DNA of 64,000 nt, from NCBI RefSeq assembly GCF_021532625.1, contig NZ_JAKGAR010000001.1, positions 1,240,001 to 1,304,000 on the forward strand, written 5' to 3'. Shown piece by piece: positions 42,036 through 52,000 of the stretch; positions within the stretch are counted from its first letter, which is position 1; every line of letters starts with the position of its first letter. The notes under the pieces are model-generated. The model was not told the DNA's origin. It worked only from the letters and a program-made list of their open reading frames with translations, and ran no database searches. Position numbers and translations under genes: made by a program. The DNA is from Octadecabacter algicola. Lineage in GTDB: Bacteria; Pseudomonadota; Alphaproteobacteria; Rhodobacterales; Rhodobacteraceae.

Positions 42036-43565
42036 TCAGAGGATGAAATCATCCGCCGTCAGCGTTGTAACACCTGACACCAGAATACGCATGTCAGCGA
42101 CCCCGCTGCCGTCTGTATCAAGGTAAACATTCGTGTCCCCACCAGCCGAAACCACTGCGCGCAGTTCGGGTGCAGTGCCCGAAAAGCCCGCCGATCCAAT
42201 GAACGCAAATGCAGGGCTGCTAAGTTGGCTGACCCCGATCAGATCAACACCCACTTCGAAATCGCGGATGATATCGCGGTCGGTGTTAGTATTGGGACTG
42301 TCGGTGATTGAGGTGAACAAAAACTGATCCTCGCCGGACCCGCCAAACAGACGGTCACTGCCAGCGCCGCCATACAGCACATCAAGCCCAGCATCGCCGC
42401 GCAGAATGTCGTCGCCATCGCCGCCGAACAGAACGTCTTCGCCTGCTTTGCCCAGCAGACGATCATCGTCGTCTTCACCGTAAAGCACGTCATCACCGAC
42501 GCCGCCGTCCAAGACATCGTCATCACTGCCGCCAAACAACACATCATCACCGTCAGCGCCGCGCAGGATGTCATCGCCAGCGTCACCGAAAAACTCGTCT
42601 TCGCCAGATGCGCCCGTTAATGTGTCATCACCGCTACCACCCACGATAGACCCAGCCACGGCACCATCCCCGATTGCACGGTAGATATCGTCGTCACCGC
42701 CCAAATCGACATCCCCGTCTATGAGGCCGAAGTTAAGCAATTTATCATCACCGTTGCCTAGGTTTACGTCGCCCCCGATCAGCCCGCTGTTGGCCACGTC
42801 CTCGATTCCAGCCCCGCCCTGCATGCCGGCAACGTTTCCTGAAATTGTACCGTGGTTGTTGATATCACTGACGAGAATCGTACTGTTAGAATTATTGACA
42901 AAGCCGTATGCGTCGCCAACAATTTGACCAAAGTTGTTCAGCGTGAACTCACTCCCAAAAAGATTAGACATGATTACGACACCGGATCCATCTTGAGAGG
43001 ACGTTCCAATGATCCCGCCATCCAAATTGGTAATGACAGACGCACCACCGCGAACCACAACCCCATGGTCTACAAATTCATCCGTCCGGTCGTTCGCACT
43101 TCCCATAATCGTGCCGCTATTTACGATCGTGGCATCCGTATCCCACAAAAGGACGCCGGATGTCCCTGAAATCTGACCGCTGTTGTTTAATGTCGCAGAT
43201 GGATCGCCGAAGAAAATGCCAAACATGTCCGACCCCAAAATTGTGCCGTAATTGGTAACGGATGCATTCTCCCCTTCGAAATTCAACGCCCCAGTGCCGG
43301 CATCTTCTAGAGTTCCGATTACCGATCCAGTTTCCAAGATGGTCAGAGTGATGTCGTCCCCGAACGCCATGATGCCTCGATTGTCGCCGACAACGGTTCC
43401 TGCGACTGTGATATCAACGTTGTCAGCCGACGTGCTCCCGTAAATGCCGTCGCCTGTCGTTGAAATGACGTGCACGCCTTCTAGGATTAAAATTTCATCA
43501 TCGGTCGTAAGGGTTACGCCATTTGCTGTCCCGATGATGTCGCTAGAAACTACGGTAAATGTCAT
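42036..43565 (-). CDS. Secreted beta-solenoid protein with C-terminal RTX calcium-binding repeats
   Basis: 509 residues from the ATG at 43565 (GGAAAAG ribosome site). No N-terminal signal peptide. Residues 10 to about 300 are a repetitive, Asn/Gly/Ile-rich region with many NSGxI/NxGxI units (LNNSGQISG, VNSGTIMG, NNFGQIVG, NNHGTISG, ANSGLIGG, LNFGLIDG), the pattern of a right-handed beta-helix. About residues 310-420 hold RTX nonapeptides (GGSGDDTLTG, GDAGDDILRG, GGDGDDILRG, GGAGSDRLFG), followed by a FTSITDSPN and IIRDFEVGVDLIGV segment as in serralysin-type C-termini. These point to type I secretion. No protease motif and no secretion genes nearby. Possible adhesin or matrix protein. Confidence 0.86.
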   Translation of the reverse strand: MTFTVVSSDIIGTANGVTLTTDDEILILEGVHVISTTGDGIYGSTSADNVDITVAGTVVGDNRGIMAFGDDITLTILETGSVIGTLEDAGTGALNFEGENASVTNYGTILGSDMFGIFFGDPSATLNNSGQISGTSGVLLWDTDATIVNSGTIMGSANDRTDEFVDHGVVVRGGASVITNLDGGIIGTSSQDGSGVVIMSNLFGSEFTLNNFGQIVGDAYGFVNNSNSTILVSDINNHGTISGNVAGMQGGAGIEDVANSGLIGGDVNLGNGDDKLLNFGLIDGDVDLGGDDDIYRAIGDGAVAGSIVGGSGDDTLTGASGEDEFFGDAGDDILRGADGDDVLFGGSDDDVLDGGVGDDVLYGEDDDDRLLGKAGEDVLFGGDGDDILRGDAGLDVLYGGAGSDRLFGGSGEDQFLFTSITDSPNTNTDRDIIRDFEVGVDLIGVSQLSSPAFAFIGSAGFSGTAPELRAVVSAGGDTNVYLDTDGSGVADMRILVSGVTTLTADDFIL

Positions 43566-43955
43566 TGATCTTTTCCAATATATCTTAGGTTTCAAATTTA
43601 TTTGGCTTCAAAGCGGACCCTTGAAAAGGATGCGGCAAACATTCTCTCTGATTGTCGAAATTGACGGAAAGAGATGTTATAAAACAAAAAAAGGAGCAGC
43701 TTTAAATTACCGGCACAGTACCGACGTCAACGTTTGAAACAAGGTATTGTTTCACATACCAAGGTGTGTACCCTTCCACTGGCGACACACGCCTCCTTAT
43801 TCTCATGGCGAAAGAAAACCCGCCGCTCGATACGGTTCATGCCATTGCAAGGCATCCCGCACGCCTGTTGGCCCCTGCGGAAAGTGTTGGAAGGTCTGGT
43901 AAGGACCATGCACCCCTGATAAAGCGAAATTTCATTCAGATAATAGACGGTTTAC
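43566..43955. other. 390-bp intergenic region, AT-rich on the RTX side
   Basis: Upstream of both the RTX gene (minus) and metG (plus). The part at 43566-43735 is clearly more AT-rich than its surroundings and probably holds the RTX promoter. A perfect palindrome lies at 43735-43754. Short frames across 43734-43920 lack a ribosome site and are not convincing genes. No RNA gene or known riboswitch is recognised. Confidence 0.6.
43735..43754. promoter_or_regulatory. Palindrome in the RTX/metG intergenic region
   Basis: TGAAACAA (43735-43742), spacer GGTA, TTGTTTCA (43747-43754): perfect 8-bp arms. A second imperfect dyad (ACATACC / GGTGTGT) follows directly. This looks like a dimeric-regulator operator. 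It lies about 170 bp upstream of the RTX start and about 200 bp upstream of metG. No regulator can be named. Confidence 0.45.
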
Positions 43956-45668
43956 ATGGCGCGCCACCTTATCACCTCCGCAATTCCCTACATCAACGGG
44001 ATCAAACACCTTGGTAATCTCGTGGGCAGCCAACTGCCTGCCGACTTGTACGCTCGCTACCTGCGTGGACGGGGTGATGAGGTTTTGTTTCTATGTGCGA
44101 CCGATGAACATGGCACCCCAGCAGAACTGGCCGCAGCCAAAGCGGGAAAACCCGTTGCGGATTACTGCGCAGAGATGTGGGCCGTGCAGGCAAAACTCGC
44201 CGAAGGGTTTTCACTGTCGTTTGATCATTATGGGCGTTCCAGCAGCGAACAGAACCGCAAGCTGACACAACATTTTGCAGGCGTCTTGGCCGACAACGGG
44301 TTGATCGAAGAACGCATGGAAACGCAGATGTATTCCCATGCTGACGGGCGCTACCTGCCGGATCGCTATATTGAGGGCACCTGCCCCAACTGCGGGTATG
44401 AAGACGCGCGCGGCGATCAATGTGACAACTGCGGCAAACTCCTTGATCCGGTTGATCTGATCAATCCACACTCCACCATCTCCGGCTCCACAGATCTGGA
44501 AATGCGCGAGACCAAGCACCTTTATCTGCTGCAATCCAAGCTGAAAGACGACATCGACGCATGGATCGACAGTCAGGACGGTTGGCCTGTCCTCACCACC
44601 TCCATCGCCAAGAAGTGGCTCCATGATGGTGACGGGCTGCAAGACCGCGGCATCACCCGCGACCTTGATTGGGGCGTTCCTGTTAAAAAGGGCGACGACG
44701 ATTGGCCCGGTATGGAAGGCAAGGTTTTCTACGTCTGGTTTGATGCGCCCATCGAATACATCGCGTGTTCGCAGGAATGGGTCGATGCAGGCAAAGGCGA
44801 CGATTGGGCACGCTGGTGGCGCACCGACAAAGGCGCAGACGACGTGCGTTACACCCAGTTCATGGGTAAAGATAACGTGCCATTCCACACGCTGTCCTTC
44901 CCCGCGACAATCATCGGGTCGGGCGAACCATGGAAGCGCGTCGATTACCTAAAGTCGTTTAACTATCTGAACTATGATGGTGGCCAGTTCTCAACGTCGC
45001 GCGGACGCGGCGTTTTCATGGATCAGGCACTTGAAATTCTACCCGCAGACTACTGGCGCTGGTGGTTACTCAGCCGTGCGCCAGAAACGTCGGATTCCGA
45101 GTTCACGTGGGACCAGTTCCAAACGGACTGTAACAAAGACCTTGCCGATGTTTTGGGCAATTTCGTCAGCCGCGTCACCAAATTCTGCCGTTCCAAGTTT
45201 TCTGAAAATGTCCCGGCGGGCGGAACCTATGGCGACGCCGAAACTCAGCTGATTGCCGATCTTCAGGCCCGATTGACCAGCTATCAAGACGCAATGGATA
45301 AGATTGAAATTCGCAAAGCAGCCGCTGAATTGCGTGCGATGTGGGCTGCAGGCAATGAATATTTGCAAGCGACCGCGCCTTGGGCGGTCTTCAAAGAAGA
45401 CCCGGATCAAGCCGCCGCACAAATCCGCCTCGCGCTAAACCTGATCCGCATCTACGCGGTGCTGTCCGCACCGTTTATCCCGTCAGCCTCTGCCAAGTTG
45501 CTGTCCGCGATGAACACGCTGGACACGGAATGGCCCTCGGATATGGCGACCGCCATTGCGGCCCTACCAGAAGGCCACGAATTCACGGTCCCAGACAACT
45601 TGTTCGCGAAAATCACCGATGATGAACGCGAAGAATGGTCCGAAAAGTTTGCCGGGAAACGCGACTAA
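43956..45668 (+). CDS. metG: Methionyl-tRNA synthetase
   Basis: 570 residues. The class I HIGH motif is [15 protein letters not shown] (HLGN). The zinc knuckle is [20 protein letters not shown], with four cysteines. [18 protein letters not shown] forms part of the methionine pocket. The KMSKS-type loop reads [13 protein letters not shown], in which both lysines of KMSKS are changed (Gln and Thr) while the Ser and following Arg stay. The anticodon-binding helical domain follows (from about 370). There is no C-terminal dimerisation domain, which is normal for this size class. The ribosome site before the ATG is weak (GACGG). Confidence 0.95.
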   Translation: MARHLITSAIPYINGIKHLGNLVGSQLPADLYARYLRGRGDEVLFLCATDEHGTPAELAAAKAGKPVADYCAEMWAVQAKLAEGFSLSFDHYGRSSSEQNRKLTQHFAGVLADNGLIEERMETQMYSHADGRYLPDRYIEGTCPNCGYEDARGDQCDNCGKLLDPVDLINPHSTISGSTDLEMRETKHLYLLQSKLKDDIDAWIDSQDGWPVLTTSIAKKWLHDGDGLQDRGITRDLDWGVPVKKGDDDWPGMEGKVFYVWFDAPIEYIACSQEWVDAGKGDDWARWWRTDKGADDVRYTQFMGKDNVPFHTLSFPATIIGSGEPWKRVDYLKSFNYLNYDGGQFSTSRGRGVFMDQALEILPADYWRWWLLSRAPETSDSEFTWDQFQTDCNKDLADVLGNFVSRVTKFCRSKFSENVPAGGTYGDAETQLIADLQARLTSYQDAMDKIEIRKAAAELRAMWAAGNEYLQATAPWAVFKEDPDQAAAQIRLALNLIRIYAVLSAPFIPSASAKLLSAMNTLDTEWPSDMATAIAALPEGHEFTVPDNLFAKITDDEREEWSEKFAGKRD

Positions 45669-45901
45669 CCTTTGACCGCCCGAATAGAAAGGCAATCAAT
45701 CGCAGCCGTCGTCGCCGCGATGACCATTTCCTGTGACTTTTCACCAGACGTTCAAAGTGTTCTTTTTCCTCTCTTGCATAGTTTCTTGGGCCGTTTGTGT
45801 TAGAAGAAATAAGCGATTGCATTTTTCACCTATGGAACTGATGCGACTAGACCCAAGATATATTGCCTTGATTAACTCATAAAACTGCGCAAATTTTGAA
45901 C

Positions 45902-46720
45902 ATGGCTTTCAAAAATGAAATCAGCTTTGATGATCTCGCTCTCCTTCTTGCAGTCGTTGAGGCAGGCAATCTTACATCTGCTGGACAACGCATGGGGATC
46001 CCTTTGCCGACGGTGTCACGCAGAATGAGGCACCTTGAAACAGAACTTGGCAGAACCCTTCTGGACCGTAACGGACCGTCCGTCACCCTCACCGAAGATG
46101 GGCGCTCACTGGCCGACGAAATAACGAGCCTCAACGAAGTACGAAATCGCCTTCGGCGTTGGCGCGACAATACAGACCCAGCACCACTGGTTCGGATCAC
46201 ATCCGGCACCTGGACGCTCACGCATTTGGCAAAACACCTTCCAAATCGCCCCGATTGGCGCCCCGCCTTTTTGGATACGATCAACCATCTGGACCTTGCG
46301 CGACGCGAAGCGGACATAGGAATTCGAAACGCGCCGCCAGACCACCCTTGGCTGGCAAGGCAAAAAGTTCGCCCTGTAGAATTTGCGATTTACGGAACCG
46401 ATCCATCAGTTAAGGGCTACATTGCACCGGCCCCGAGCGATCATGCAGGGTCATCCCAACGTTGGTTGCTTCGCCACTATAGCGATCAGATCGTCGCAAC
46501 GGCCTCAACGCCACAAATAGCGTACGAGCTGGCAAATACTGGGTTTGGCCGTGCTATCCTACCAACGTTTATTGGCGATCCGTCCGAAACCATGGTGCGT
46601 CTTTCTGACCCCATCCCACAGCTATCCCATTCACAGTGGATTGTGGCCCATCAAGACGCCCGCCAAGACCCCGCCATACGCGCCGCGATCGATGTTATCG
46701 CAGAGATCCTTTCCCTTTGA
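45902..46720 (+). CDS. LysR-family transcriptional regulator
   Basis: 272 residues from the ATG at 45902; an in-frame TTG at 45896 is possible. Winged HTH at residues 5-62 (ISFDDLALLLAVVEAGNLTS, GIPLPTVSRRMRHLETELG, LLDRNGPSVTLTEDGR), then a substrate-binding domain (RITSGTWTLTHLAKHLP, GYIAPAPSDHAGSSQRW, ANTGFGRAILPTFIGDPS). The binding domain is rather short. No divergent target gene lies upstream; the preceding 226 bp are AT-rich and otherwise empty. Targets unknown. Confidence 0.87.
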   Translation: MAFKNEISFDDLALLLAVVEAGNLTSAGQRMGIPLPTVSRRMRHLETELGRTLLDRNGPSVTLTEDGRSLADEITSLNEVRNRLRRWRDNTDPAPLVRITSGTWTLTHLAKHLPNRPDWRPAFLDTINHLDLARREADIGIRNAPPDHPWLARQKVRPVEFAIYGTDPSVKGYIAPAPSDHAGSSQRWLLRHYSDQIVATASTPQIAYELANTGFGRAILPTFIGDPSETMVRLSDPIPQLSHSQWIVAHQDARQDPAIRAAIDVIAEILSL

Positions 46721-46823
46721 TTGGCGATGCAACGCCGAAAAGAGAAAAGGCCTTGAAAACCTGACTACCCCCTTCACCAAAACATGTTAGCTTCTGGTCA
46801 ACCATTCAACCGGAGTACTCTTA

Positions 46824-47612
46824 ATGCGTTTCGTTCTTGCCGCCGCTTTTGCGGCCCTCGCCTCACCTTCACTTGCTGCACCATGCGGCAACGACAGCAG
46901 CGGTTTTGCCGCTTGGAAACAGGCTTTTGCCGCAGAAGCCGCAGCCGCAGGTGTCGGACAAGCCGGCCTTTCCGCACTGGCCAACGCCCAATACTCCCAA
47001 TCCACGATCAACGCAGACCGCAACCAAACTGGCGTGCGCTATGAGTTGAACGAATTTATCCGCATCCGTCTTGGCAGCCTTGATAGCTTTGCTGGCCAAA
47101 TGCGCCGTCAATACAATCAAAACGCTAATTTCTATGCCTCTCTCGAAAGCGCTTATGGCGTGCCAGCGGGTATCTTGCTGGCCATCCACGGGATGGAAAC
47201 AGGGTTCGGGCGTACAATGGGCAACACACCCGTCGTCGATAGCATCACGACTGTAGCTTATGATTGCCGCCGTTCTGGGTTCTTCACACCACACGCGATT
47301 GCCGCGTTGATGTTGGTGGACCAAGGTGGGCTCGGCGCGAACCAGCGGGGCGCAGCCCACGGTGAAATGGGCCACACACAGTTCCTTCCAGGCAACGCGC
47401 TACGTTATGGCGTCGATGCAGACGGCAATGGGCGTGTTGACCTCTATTCTGTGACCGACAGCCTCGCGTCTACGGCGAATTTCCTGCGCCAAAAAGGCTG
47501 GCAACCCGGACAAGGCTATCAAGAAGGCAGCGCCAACTTCCGCGTGTTGAACGAATGGAATGCCGCAACCGTTTACCAACAGGCCATCGCCCTGTCCGCA
47601 GCACGGATGTAA
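46824..47612 (+). CDS. Lytic murein transglycosylase (SLT_2, MltB-like)
   Basis: 262 residues with a signal peptide (MRFVLAAAFAALASPSLAAP). The SLT_2 domain has the catalytic Glu in AIHGMETGFGRTMGNTPVVD, then AALMLVDQGGLGANQRGAAH, GEMGHTQFLPGNALRYG and a DADGNGRVDLYSVTDSLAST segment. Such enzymes cut the glycan strands of peptidoglycan and make 1,6-anhydro ends in the periplasm. It lacks the C-terminal peptidoglycan-binding domain seen in larger members. A terminator follows. Confidence 0.91.
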   Translation: MRFVLAAAFAALASPSLAAPCGNDSSGFAAWKQAFAAEAAAAGVGQAGLSALANAQYSQSTINADRNQTGVRYELNEFIRIRLGSLDSFAGQMRRQYNQNANFYASLESAYGVPAGILLAIHGMETGFGRTMGNTPVVDSITTVAYDCRRSGFFTPHAIAALMLVDQGGLGANQRGAAHGEMGHTQFLPGNALRYGVDADGNGRVDLYSVTDSLASTANFLRQKGWQPGQGYQEGSANFRVLNEWNAATVYQQAIALSAARM

Positions 47613-47632
47613 TTTCAAACCTATTCAATGGA

Positions 47633-47666
47633 AAAGCGGCCCCGTATTCCGGCGGCCGCTTTTTTT
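47633..47666 (+). terminator. Rho-independent terminator
   Basis: AAAGCGGCC (47633-47641) pairs with GGCCGC plus TTT (47654-47662), loop of 12 nt, followed by seven T (47660-47666). It ends the transglycosylase transcript. Confidence 0.9.
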
Positions 47667-47716
47667 CATGCCCTGCATGTTTTTTTCATCTGACGTTTCT
47701 TGAAGTGAAAACACCT

Positions 47717-47802
47717 TGGTACCCGCGGCCGGACTCGAACCGGCACGGCCATACGGCCAAGAGATTTTAAGTCTCCAGTGTCTACCATTCCACCACGCGG
47801 GC
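47717..47802 (-). tRNA. tRNA-Leu (anticodon TAA)
   Basis: The minus strand gives an 86-nt cloverleaf with encoded CCA. The acceptor stem is GCCCGCG with CGCGGGT (one G-U pair). The anticodon arm GAGA-CTTAAAA-TCTC has anticodon TAA, a long variable arm TTGGCCGTATGGCC is of the class II kind expected for Leu, and the T arm is GCCGGTTCGAGTCCGGC. It reads UUA and, by wobble, UUG codons. It is flanked by the transglycosylase terminator and the TPR gene, and no integrase lies nearby. Confidence 0.97.
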
Positions 47803-47854
47803 ACACGGGTTAGGCAACGAGTGCGAACATAGGCAAATGTTGCGCGGCGTCTAG

Positions 47855-48406
47855 TCAGATATCGCTTTCAATTGACCCATCCAGCAAATGACGTTCCGCA
47901 AGCCACGGATTGATGTCTAAAGCTTCACGCAAAACCAGCTGCGCCTCGTCGTCGCGACCCAATTCTATCAATGTGCGCGCTTTGCCTGTTAGGGCCCCCA
48001 AGTGGACGGGCTGCAAATCTATCGCGATATCCAGATCAACCAATGCGGCCTCATAGTCAAAAGACAAAAACGCCGCATAGGCCCGTTGATTATACCCTTC
48101 GGCATACCTCGGGCAGTACACAATAAGCTCGCTCAATACAGCGCGGCTCGCATCGTAGTCACCATACCGCTGAGTGGCCAAGCCCTCGTCGAGCATCGCT
48201 TGCGCCAGCTCATCAGGTGCATCCAACCAGATTTCCCACATCGCATTCGAAAACTGGCGCGCAGAGGCTTCGCTCGGCGCATCACGCATATTTTCGACGA
48301 TTTCTACAAGGGCCTCACCAACGCCTACGTCTTCGGGACACACAGCAAAGGCTGGTGAAGCAAAGATCGGGCTCGCTGCTAGGCACAAATGTTTTAGCGT
48401 TTTCAT
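47855..48406 (-). CDS. Secreted tetratricopeptide-repeat protein
   Basis: 183 residues from the ATG at 48406 ([20 protein letters not shown]), which gives a clean signal peptide; the frame extends to 48442 but that extension would spoil the signal. Helical repeats in the mature part fit TPRs ([60 protein letters not shown]). Probably a periplasmic scaffold for protein contacts. Partner unknown. Confidence 0.82.
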   Translation of the reverse strand: MKTLKHLCLAASPIFASPAFAVCPEDVGVGEALVEIVENMRDAPSEASARQFSNAMWEIWLDAPDELAQAMLDEGLATQRYGDYDASRAVLSELIVYCPRYAEGYNQRAYAAFLSFDYEAALVDLDIAIDLQPVHLGALTGKARTLIELGRDDEAQLVLREALDINPWLAERHLLDGSIESDI

Positions 48407-48457
48407 GACCCCAAAGAATGGCCCAAAACTGCGCTGCGTCAACTCACGCCTTTGCGA

Positions 48458-48937
48458 TCATCCAACAGGCGGGGCGACAGCCTCTTCTTTGACAGACTGC
48501 ATCGCGACATATGTCGACGTGTTTGCCAGATAAGGTAGCGTCGACAAACGTTCAGCCAAAACAACGCGGTAGCTCGTCATGGAGGCCGTGCGGACCTTTA
48601 ACAAATAGTCAAACGCGCCCGCGATCAGATGGCATTGTTCGATCTCGGGGATCTGCAACACCGCATTGTTAAATTCAGCCAACGCCGCTTCTCGCGTATC
48701 GGTGAGCTTCACCTCAACGAACGCAACGTGGTCACGCCCTAGCCGAATTGGATCCAGTAAAGCGCGATAGCCGCGCACAACGCCATTTTCCTCAAGCCGC
48801 CGCAGACGGGCTTGGGTCGGGGATTTCGACAGGCCAATCCGCTTTGACAACTCGGTCACGCTGATTCTACCGTCTACGGCAATGACGTCGAGAATCTTGC
48901 GATCAAACCCGTCCATCTCAAAAGTTCGTTCGGTCAC
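48458..48937 (-). CDS. Lrp/AsnC-family regulator, probable PutR
   Basis: 159 residues. N-terminal HTH (FDRKILDVIAVDGRISVTEL, SKRIGLSKSPTQARLRRLEE) and a C-terminal RAM effector domain (VAFVEVKLTDTREAALAEFN, IEQCHLIAGAFDYLLKVRT). It is divergent from putA with 120 bp between starts, exactly as putR is arranged in Rhodobacter and Agrobacterium, where PutR activates putA in response to proline. Identity as PutR is inferred from this arrangement. Confidence 0.88.
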   Translation of the reverse strand: MTERTFEMDGFDRKILDVIAVDGRISVTELSKRIGLSKSPTQARLRRLEENGVVRGYRALLDPIRLGRDHVAFVEVKLTDTREAALAEFNNAVLQIPEIEQCHLIAGAFDYLLKVRTASMTSYRVVLAERLSTLPYLANTSTYVAMQSVKEEAVAPPVG

Positions 48938-49057
48938 AAATCACTCCACCCTTTAAGTAAATAGACCACGATATGGGACACCTTCAGTCCACTTGAACGG
49001 TCATTATAGGATATCAAAGGCAAAAGATACACAAGGATTTTGACAGCAGGAGGCCCT

Positions 49058-52000
49058 ATGTCCCACCGTACAGCAAACCACTTTCGCCAACAGATCGACG
49101 CGACCTACCTCCAAGACGAAGTGACTGCCGTTAATTCGCTTATCGAGACGGCCAAGCTGTCACCGCAAGATCGCACAGATATTGCAGCGGCCGGGGCTGA
49201 CCTTGTTAGCCGCATTCGGGCCGCATCCGACCCCGGTTTGATGGAGGTCTTCTTGGCCGAATACGGGCTTTCTACAGACGAAGGCATTGCGCTGATGTGT
49301 CTCGCTGAGGCGCTTCTGCGAGTCCCTGACGCCGATACGATAGACGCGTTGATTGACGATAAGATCGCCCCATCCAATTGGGGCACTCACTTGGGAAAAT
49401 CCGCTTCAAGCCTTGTGAACGCATCGACTTGGGCCCTGATGTTGACCGGACGCGTGCTGGAAGATGATCGTGGTGTGGCACAGCCTTTGCGCCGTGCAAT
49501 CAAACGATTGGGTGAGCCCGTCATCCGTACTGCTGTAGCGCGTGCCATGCGCGAAATGGGGCGGCAGTTCGTTTTGGGCGTAGACATTGATTCCGCAATG
49601 AAACGGGCCGCCGGAATGGAGGCACAAGGATTCACCTACAGCTACGATATGCTTGGCGAAGCGGCGCGCACAGATGAGGACGCAAAACAGTACCATCTGG
49701 CCTATTCCCGCGCGATTTCATCCATCGCCGTCGCCTGCACCTATGACACTGTCGCTGAAAACCCTGGGATTTCCGTCAAACTCTCGGCGCTGCACCCGCG
49801 TTACGAAGAAGCCCAGCGCGACCGTGTCATGGCCGAGCTTGTCCCGCGACTGCGCAGCCTCGCCATGCTCGCCAAATCGGCGGGTCAGGGTTTCAATGTA
49901 GACGCAGAGGAGGCCGACCGCCTTTCGCTCTCACTTGACGTGATCGAGGCCGTCGTAAGCGACCCTGCCCTTGCAGGATGGGATGGGTTTGGCGTGGTTG
50001 TTCAAGCGTTTGGTCAACGTGCCGGTCACGTGATTGATTGGCTTGCCGACTTGGCCCAACGCACGGATCGCAAACTGATGGTGCGGCTGGTAAAAGGCGC
50101 CTATTGGGACGCCGAGATCAAGCGCGCCCAAGTGATGGGGTTAGATGGCTTTCCCGTCTTCACATCAAAAAACCACACAGATGTTAGCTATATATCTAAC
50201 GCGCGCAAACTTCTCGCACTTACCGATCACATTTACCCGCAATTCGCCACGCATAACGCACATACAGTTGCTGCAATCTTGCACATGGCGCGCGACACAC
50301 CGAAAGATGCCTTTGAATTCCAGCGTCTGCACGGCATGGGTGAAACACTGCATAAGATTGTGCTAAAGGATAACGACACCCGCTGCCGGATATATGCCCC
50401 AGTCGGCGCCCACGAAGACCTGCTGGCCTACCTTGTGCGGCGCCTGCTGGAAAACGGCGCAAATTCATCCTTCGTCAACCAGATCGTCGATGAAACCGTC
50501 CCGCCCGAAGTCGTCGCAGCTGACCCATTCGAGGACATCGGGAACATGCCTGATCTTCCAAAAGGGCCGCAACTGTTCCTGCCCCAACGCGCTAATTCCC
50601 GCGGTTGGGACATCACGCACCAACCAACACTTGATGCGATCGAAGCTGGCCGCAAACCTTTTGAAACCCACCAATGGCATGCGGGGCCTTTGACATCTTC
50701 AGACCCGTCGCCCTCTACCCCACACCCCGTGCGTAACCCCGCCAAACCCGATGACATTGTCGGGCATATTACATGGGCCAGCATTGATGACGCACAATTC
50801 GCAATGGGCACGGCAACGCCGTGGAATATCCCTGTCAAAGATCGCGCCACCGTTTTACGTGCAATCGCGAAATCTTATGAAGACAACGCAAATGAACTCT
50901 TTGCATTACTGCACCGCGAAGCCGGGAAAACCATGCTCGACTGTGTCGGAGAGTTACGAGAAGCCGTTGATTTCTTGCACTATTACGCCTCTGAAGCTGA
51001 AGAACGAGGTCCAACGCCACGAGGCATCTGGGCCTGCATTTCACCGTGGAACTTCCCGCTCGCGATCTTCACAGGACAGATTGCGGCGGCGCTTGCGGCT
51101 GGGAATGGTGTCCTCGCAAAGCCCGCAGAACAAACCGGTCTGATTGCACACCGCGCGGTGAAGTTGATGCACGACGCCGGCGTTCCGAGCGAAGTGTTGC
51201 AACTCCTGCCGGGCGGGGGTGATATCGGGGCGGCAGTAACATCTGATGCGCGACTGGGAGGTGTTGCCTTTACCGGATCGACCGCCACCGCGTTGAAAAT
51301 CCGCAAGGCGATGGCTGATAACTGCCAACCTGGCACACCGTTGATCGCCGAAACGGGCGGGCTAAATGCAATGATCGTCGATTCCACCGCCCTTCCCGAA
51401 CATGCCGTGCGCGATATCTTGCAATCAGCGTTCCAGTCCGCAGGTCAGCGGTGTTCGGCGCTGCGTTGCCTGTATGTCCAAGAAGACGTCGCCGACAAAG
51501 TGCTGCACATGCTGAAAGGCGCGATGGATGAGCTGCGCATGGGCGATCCTTGGTTGTTATCCACGGATGTTGGCCCCGTCATCGACGAGGCCGCGCGGAA
51601 AACGATCCAAGACCATATTGATTTGGCAAAAACCGAAGGCCGAGTGATGCACGCACTAACAGCACCGGCTGGCGGCACCTTTGTCGCCCTAACGATCATC
51701 AAAGTGAACGGCATCGCCGACCTAGAACAAGAAATCTTTGGCCCTGTGCTGCACGTGGCCACCTATAAGGCCCGCGATCTGGACAAGGTCATCGAGGATA
51801 TCAACGCCACGGGATACGGGCTTACCTTTGGTCTGCACACCCGCATTGATGACCGTGTCGAACAGGTTTTGGACCAAGTTGGCGCCGGAAATATCTACGT
51901 GAACCGCAATCAGATTGGCGCAGTCGTCGGCAGCCAACCCTTTGGCGGAGAAGGACTTTCTGGGACGGGACCCAAGGCGGGCGGGCCGATGTATATGCCC

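Noticed and set aside
43734-44017. Frames of 60-83 residues between the RTX gene and metG
   Set aside because: No ribosome site, odd composition, and the longest runs into metG in another frame.
44211-44888. 225-codon minus-strand frame inside metG
   Set aside because: Shadow of metG with no independent support.
45832-45882. 16-codon frame MELMRLDPRYIALINS before the LysR gene
   Set aside because: No clear ribosome site and no attenuator structure; likely chance.
47717-47802. tRNA-Leu considered as an integration site for a mobile element
   Set aside because: No integrase and no repeated tRNA 3' end on either side; neighbours look like core genes.
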